From Celeribacter baekdonensis B30 (GTDB lineage Bacteria > Pseudomonadota > Alphaproteobacteria > Rhodobacterales > Rhodobacteraceae): a stretch of 64,000 nt of DNA. The notes under the pieces are model-generated. The model had not been told where the DNA came from. It ran no database searches and worked only from the letters and a program-made list of their open reading frames with translations. Shown here piece after piece: positions 62,901 through 64,000 of the stretch (position 1 is its first letter; each line of letters opens with the position of its first letter). Both the position numbers and the translations under genes were made by a program. The stretch is taken from contig NZ_AMRK01000002.1 in assembly GCF_000299875.1 (NCBI RefSeq), positions 248,001-312,000 of the forward strand. Direction: 5' to 3'.

Positions 62901-64000
62901 TCAGTTGTCATCGACACCAAGGGCCACAAAGCGCGGGTCACCAGCGCGACGCACCAAGAGCAACACGGTCTTACGCCCACCTTCGCGCGCCTCGCTTACG
63001 CGGGCCTCAAGATCGGCCACAGACATCAGTTTTTGCTGGCCCGCTTCGGTGATCACATCGCCCGCCCGCAGGCCTTTGGCAAAGGCTTCGGAGGCCTCAT
63101 CCACCTCGACCACAACCAGACCATCGGTGCCGGAGGTCACCCCCAGCTCTTCGCGCAGCGTGTCGTCCAGCGGTTGCAAGCTCAGGCCCAGCATCCGGGT
63201 GGTGTCGGGCACTTGCGGCGCCGCGCCATCGTCGGTCGGGAAAGCGACGTTTTCCGCCTCTTCGCGGCGGCCCAGAGTGACCATCAGCGTTTTGGTTTTG
63301 CCGTCACGGAACACCGTAACACGCACCGCTTTGCCAACTTCGGTCTCCCCCACCGTGCGCACAAGGCTGCGGGTGTCAGTGACCTCTTTGCTGTCAAAGG
63401 TCATGATCACGTCGCCGGATTCAAGTCCGGCTTCTTTCGACGGACCCTCGGGCACATCGGTGACAAGCGCGCCTTTGACAGCCTCAAGCCCCATGGCCTC
63501 GGCCACATCGGGTGTCACATCCTGAATGCGCACACCCAACCAACCGCGACGGGTTTCGCCGAATTCTTTCAACTGATCGACGACTTTGGAGACCACGTTG
63601 GAGGCCATCGAAAAGCCGATGCCGATGGACCCACCGTTGGGCGAGAGGATCGCGGTATTCACGCCAATGACCTGACCGTCCATGTTGAACAGCGGGCCAC
63701 CGGAGTTGCCGCGGTTGATGGCGGCGTCGGTTTGAATGTAATCGTCATAGGCGCCCTGGAGCGCGCGGCCACGTTGCGACACGATCCCCGCAGAGACCGA
63801 GAACCCTTGGCCAAGCGGGTTGCCCATGGCCATCACCCAATCGCCAATGCGCGACAGGTCGCTGTCGCCAAAGGGCACATATTTCAAAGGCTTATCGCTT
63901 TCGACTTTCAGCACGGCGATGTCGGTCTTCGGATCAGTGCCGATCAATTTGGCCGGAAGGGTGAAACCTTCAAAGAATTCGATCGAAATCTCGTCGGCGC
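62901..64000 (-). CDS. Do/DegP-type periplasmic serine endoprotease (5' end outside window)
   Basis: The C-terminal 366 residues of a DegP/HtrA-family protease-chaperone; the start and the catalytic His lie beyond the right edge. The catalytic Asp is in PKTDIAVLKVE and the Ser in RGNSGGPLFNMDGQ. Two PDZ domains follow (about visible residues 140-230 and 265-360), which recognise misfolded substrate tails. Unlike the pseudoprotease at 41-43 kb, Asp and Ser are intact here. Confidence 0.95.
   Translation of the reverse strand, partial: ADEISIEFFEGFTLPAKLIGTDPKTDIAVLKVESDKPLKYVPFGDSDLSRIGDWVMAMGNPLGQGFSVSAGIVSQRGRALQGAYDDYIQTDAAINRGNSGGPLFNMDGQVIGVNTAILSPNGGSIGIGFSMASNVVSKVVDQLKEFGETRRGWLGVRIQDVTPDVAEAMGLEAVKGALVTDVPEGPSKEAGLESGDVIMTFDSKEVTDTRSLVRTVGETEVGKAVRVTVFRDGKTKTLMVTLGRREEAENVAFPTDDGAAPQVPDTTRMLGLSLQPLDDTLREELGVTSGTDGLVVVEVDEASEAFAKGLRAGDVITEAGQQKLMSVADLEARVSEAREGGRKTVLLLVRRAGDPRFVALGVDDN

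Overview
The window is a gene-dense piece of an alphaproteobacterial chromosome, most likely from the Rhodobacteraceae (Roseobacter group). This rests on moderately high GC, alphaproteobacterial gene neighbourhoods (folB-folP-glmM; glyQ-X-glyS-ppdK; an Lrp pair divergent from ilvC), a metZ gene behind a SAM-II riboswitch, DUF3422, and FolE2 as the GTP cyclohydrolase. The genus cannot be fixed by eye. About 60 genes are supported; two run off the window edges (glmU at the left, a DegP-type protease at the right). I found no rRNA, tRNA, CRISPR array, prophage, transposase or integrase.

Layout. 1-5.1 kb: glmU and glmS (UDP-GlcNAc synthesis), a PNPOx-fold protein, an AlkD-like repair protein, moaA and a DUF1304 membrane protein. 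5.2-12.5 kb: an M20 amidohydrolase divergent from a complete peptide ABC importer, with a stem-loop between binding protein and permeases. 12.7-18.9 kb: a YeeE/YedE sulfur transporter whose 3' end overlaps a DUF3422 gene, then pntAB and an isoprenylcysteine-methyltransferase-like gene. 18.9-25 kb: a GNAT, a class I glutamine amidotransferase-like hydrolase, an ArsR-AHSA1-AHSA1 operon with two matching operator palindromes, and pepN. 24.9-30.3 kb: a cytochrome c'-like protein with a cytochrome b561, two Lrp regulators facing ilvC, an EamA transporter and a hemerythrin-like protein.

30.3-41 kb (minus strand): folB, folP, glmM; a SleB-type wall hydrolase; a divergent pyruvate phosphate dikinase; and glyQ-(unknown)-glyS. 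41-48 kb: a secreted SPOR/peptidoglycan-binding protein ending in a trypsin-like fold that appears to have lost its catalytic triad, a membrane protein, a TrkH-type potassium transporter, folE2, and metZ under a SAM-II riboswitch. 48-56 kb: two alpha/beta hydrolases around a GST, yciB, a DMT transporter, ftsY, a lysoplasmalogenase-like protein and an AlkB-type hydroxylase. 56-64 kb: xseA, purD, a repeat-bearing intergenic region, purU, a VCBS-like secreted protein coupled to a 2Fe-2S ferredoxin, a peptidoglycan-binding lipoprotein and degP.

Most of the window is core metabolism: amino sugars, folate and one-carbon units, purines, methionine, glycine charging, redox balance. The features most worth a second look are the apparent pseudoprotease, the sandwiched and possibly leaderless arsR promoter, the SAM-II leader with an inserted hairpin, the extended FolB, and the structured, repeat-bearing region after purD. 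I did not find a clearly new multi-gene system.
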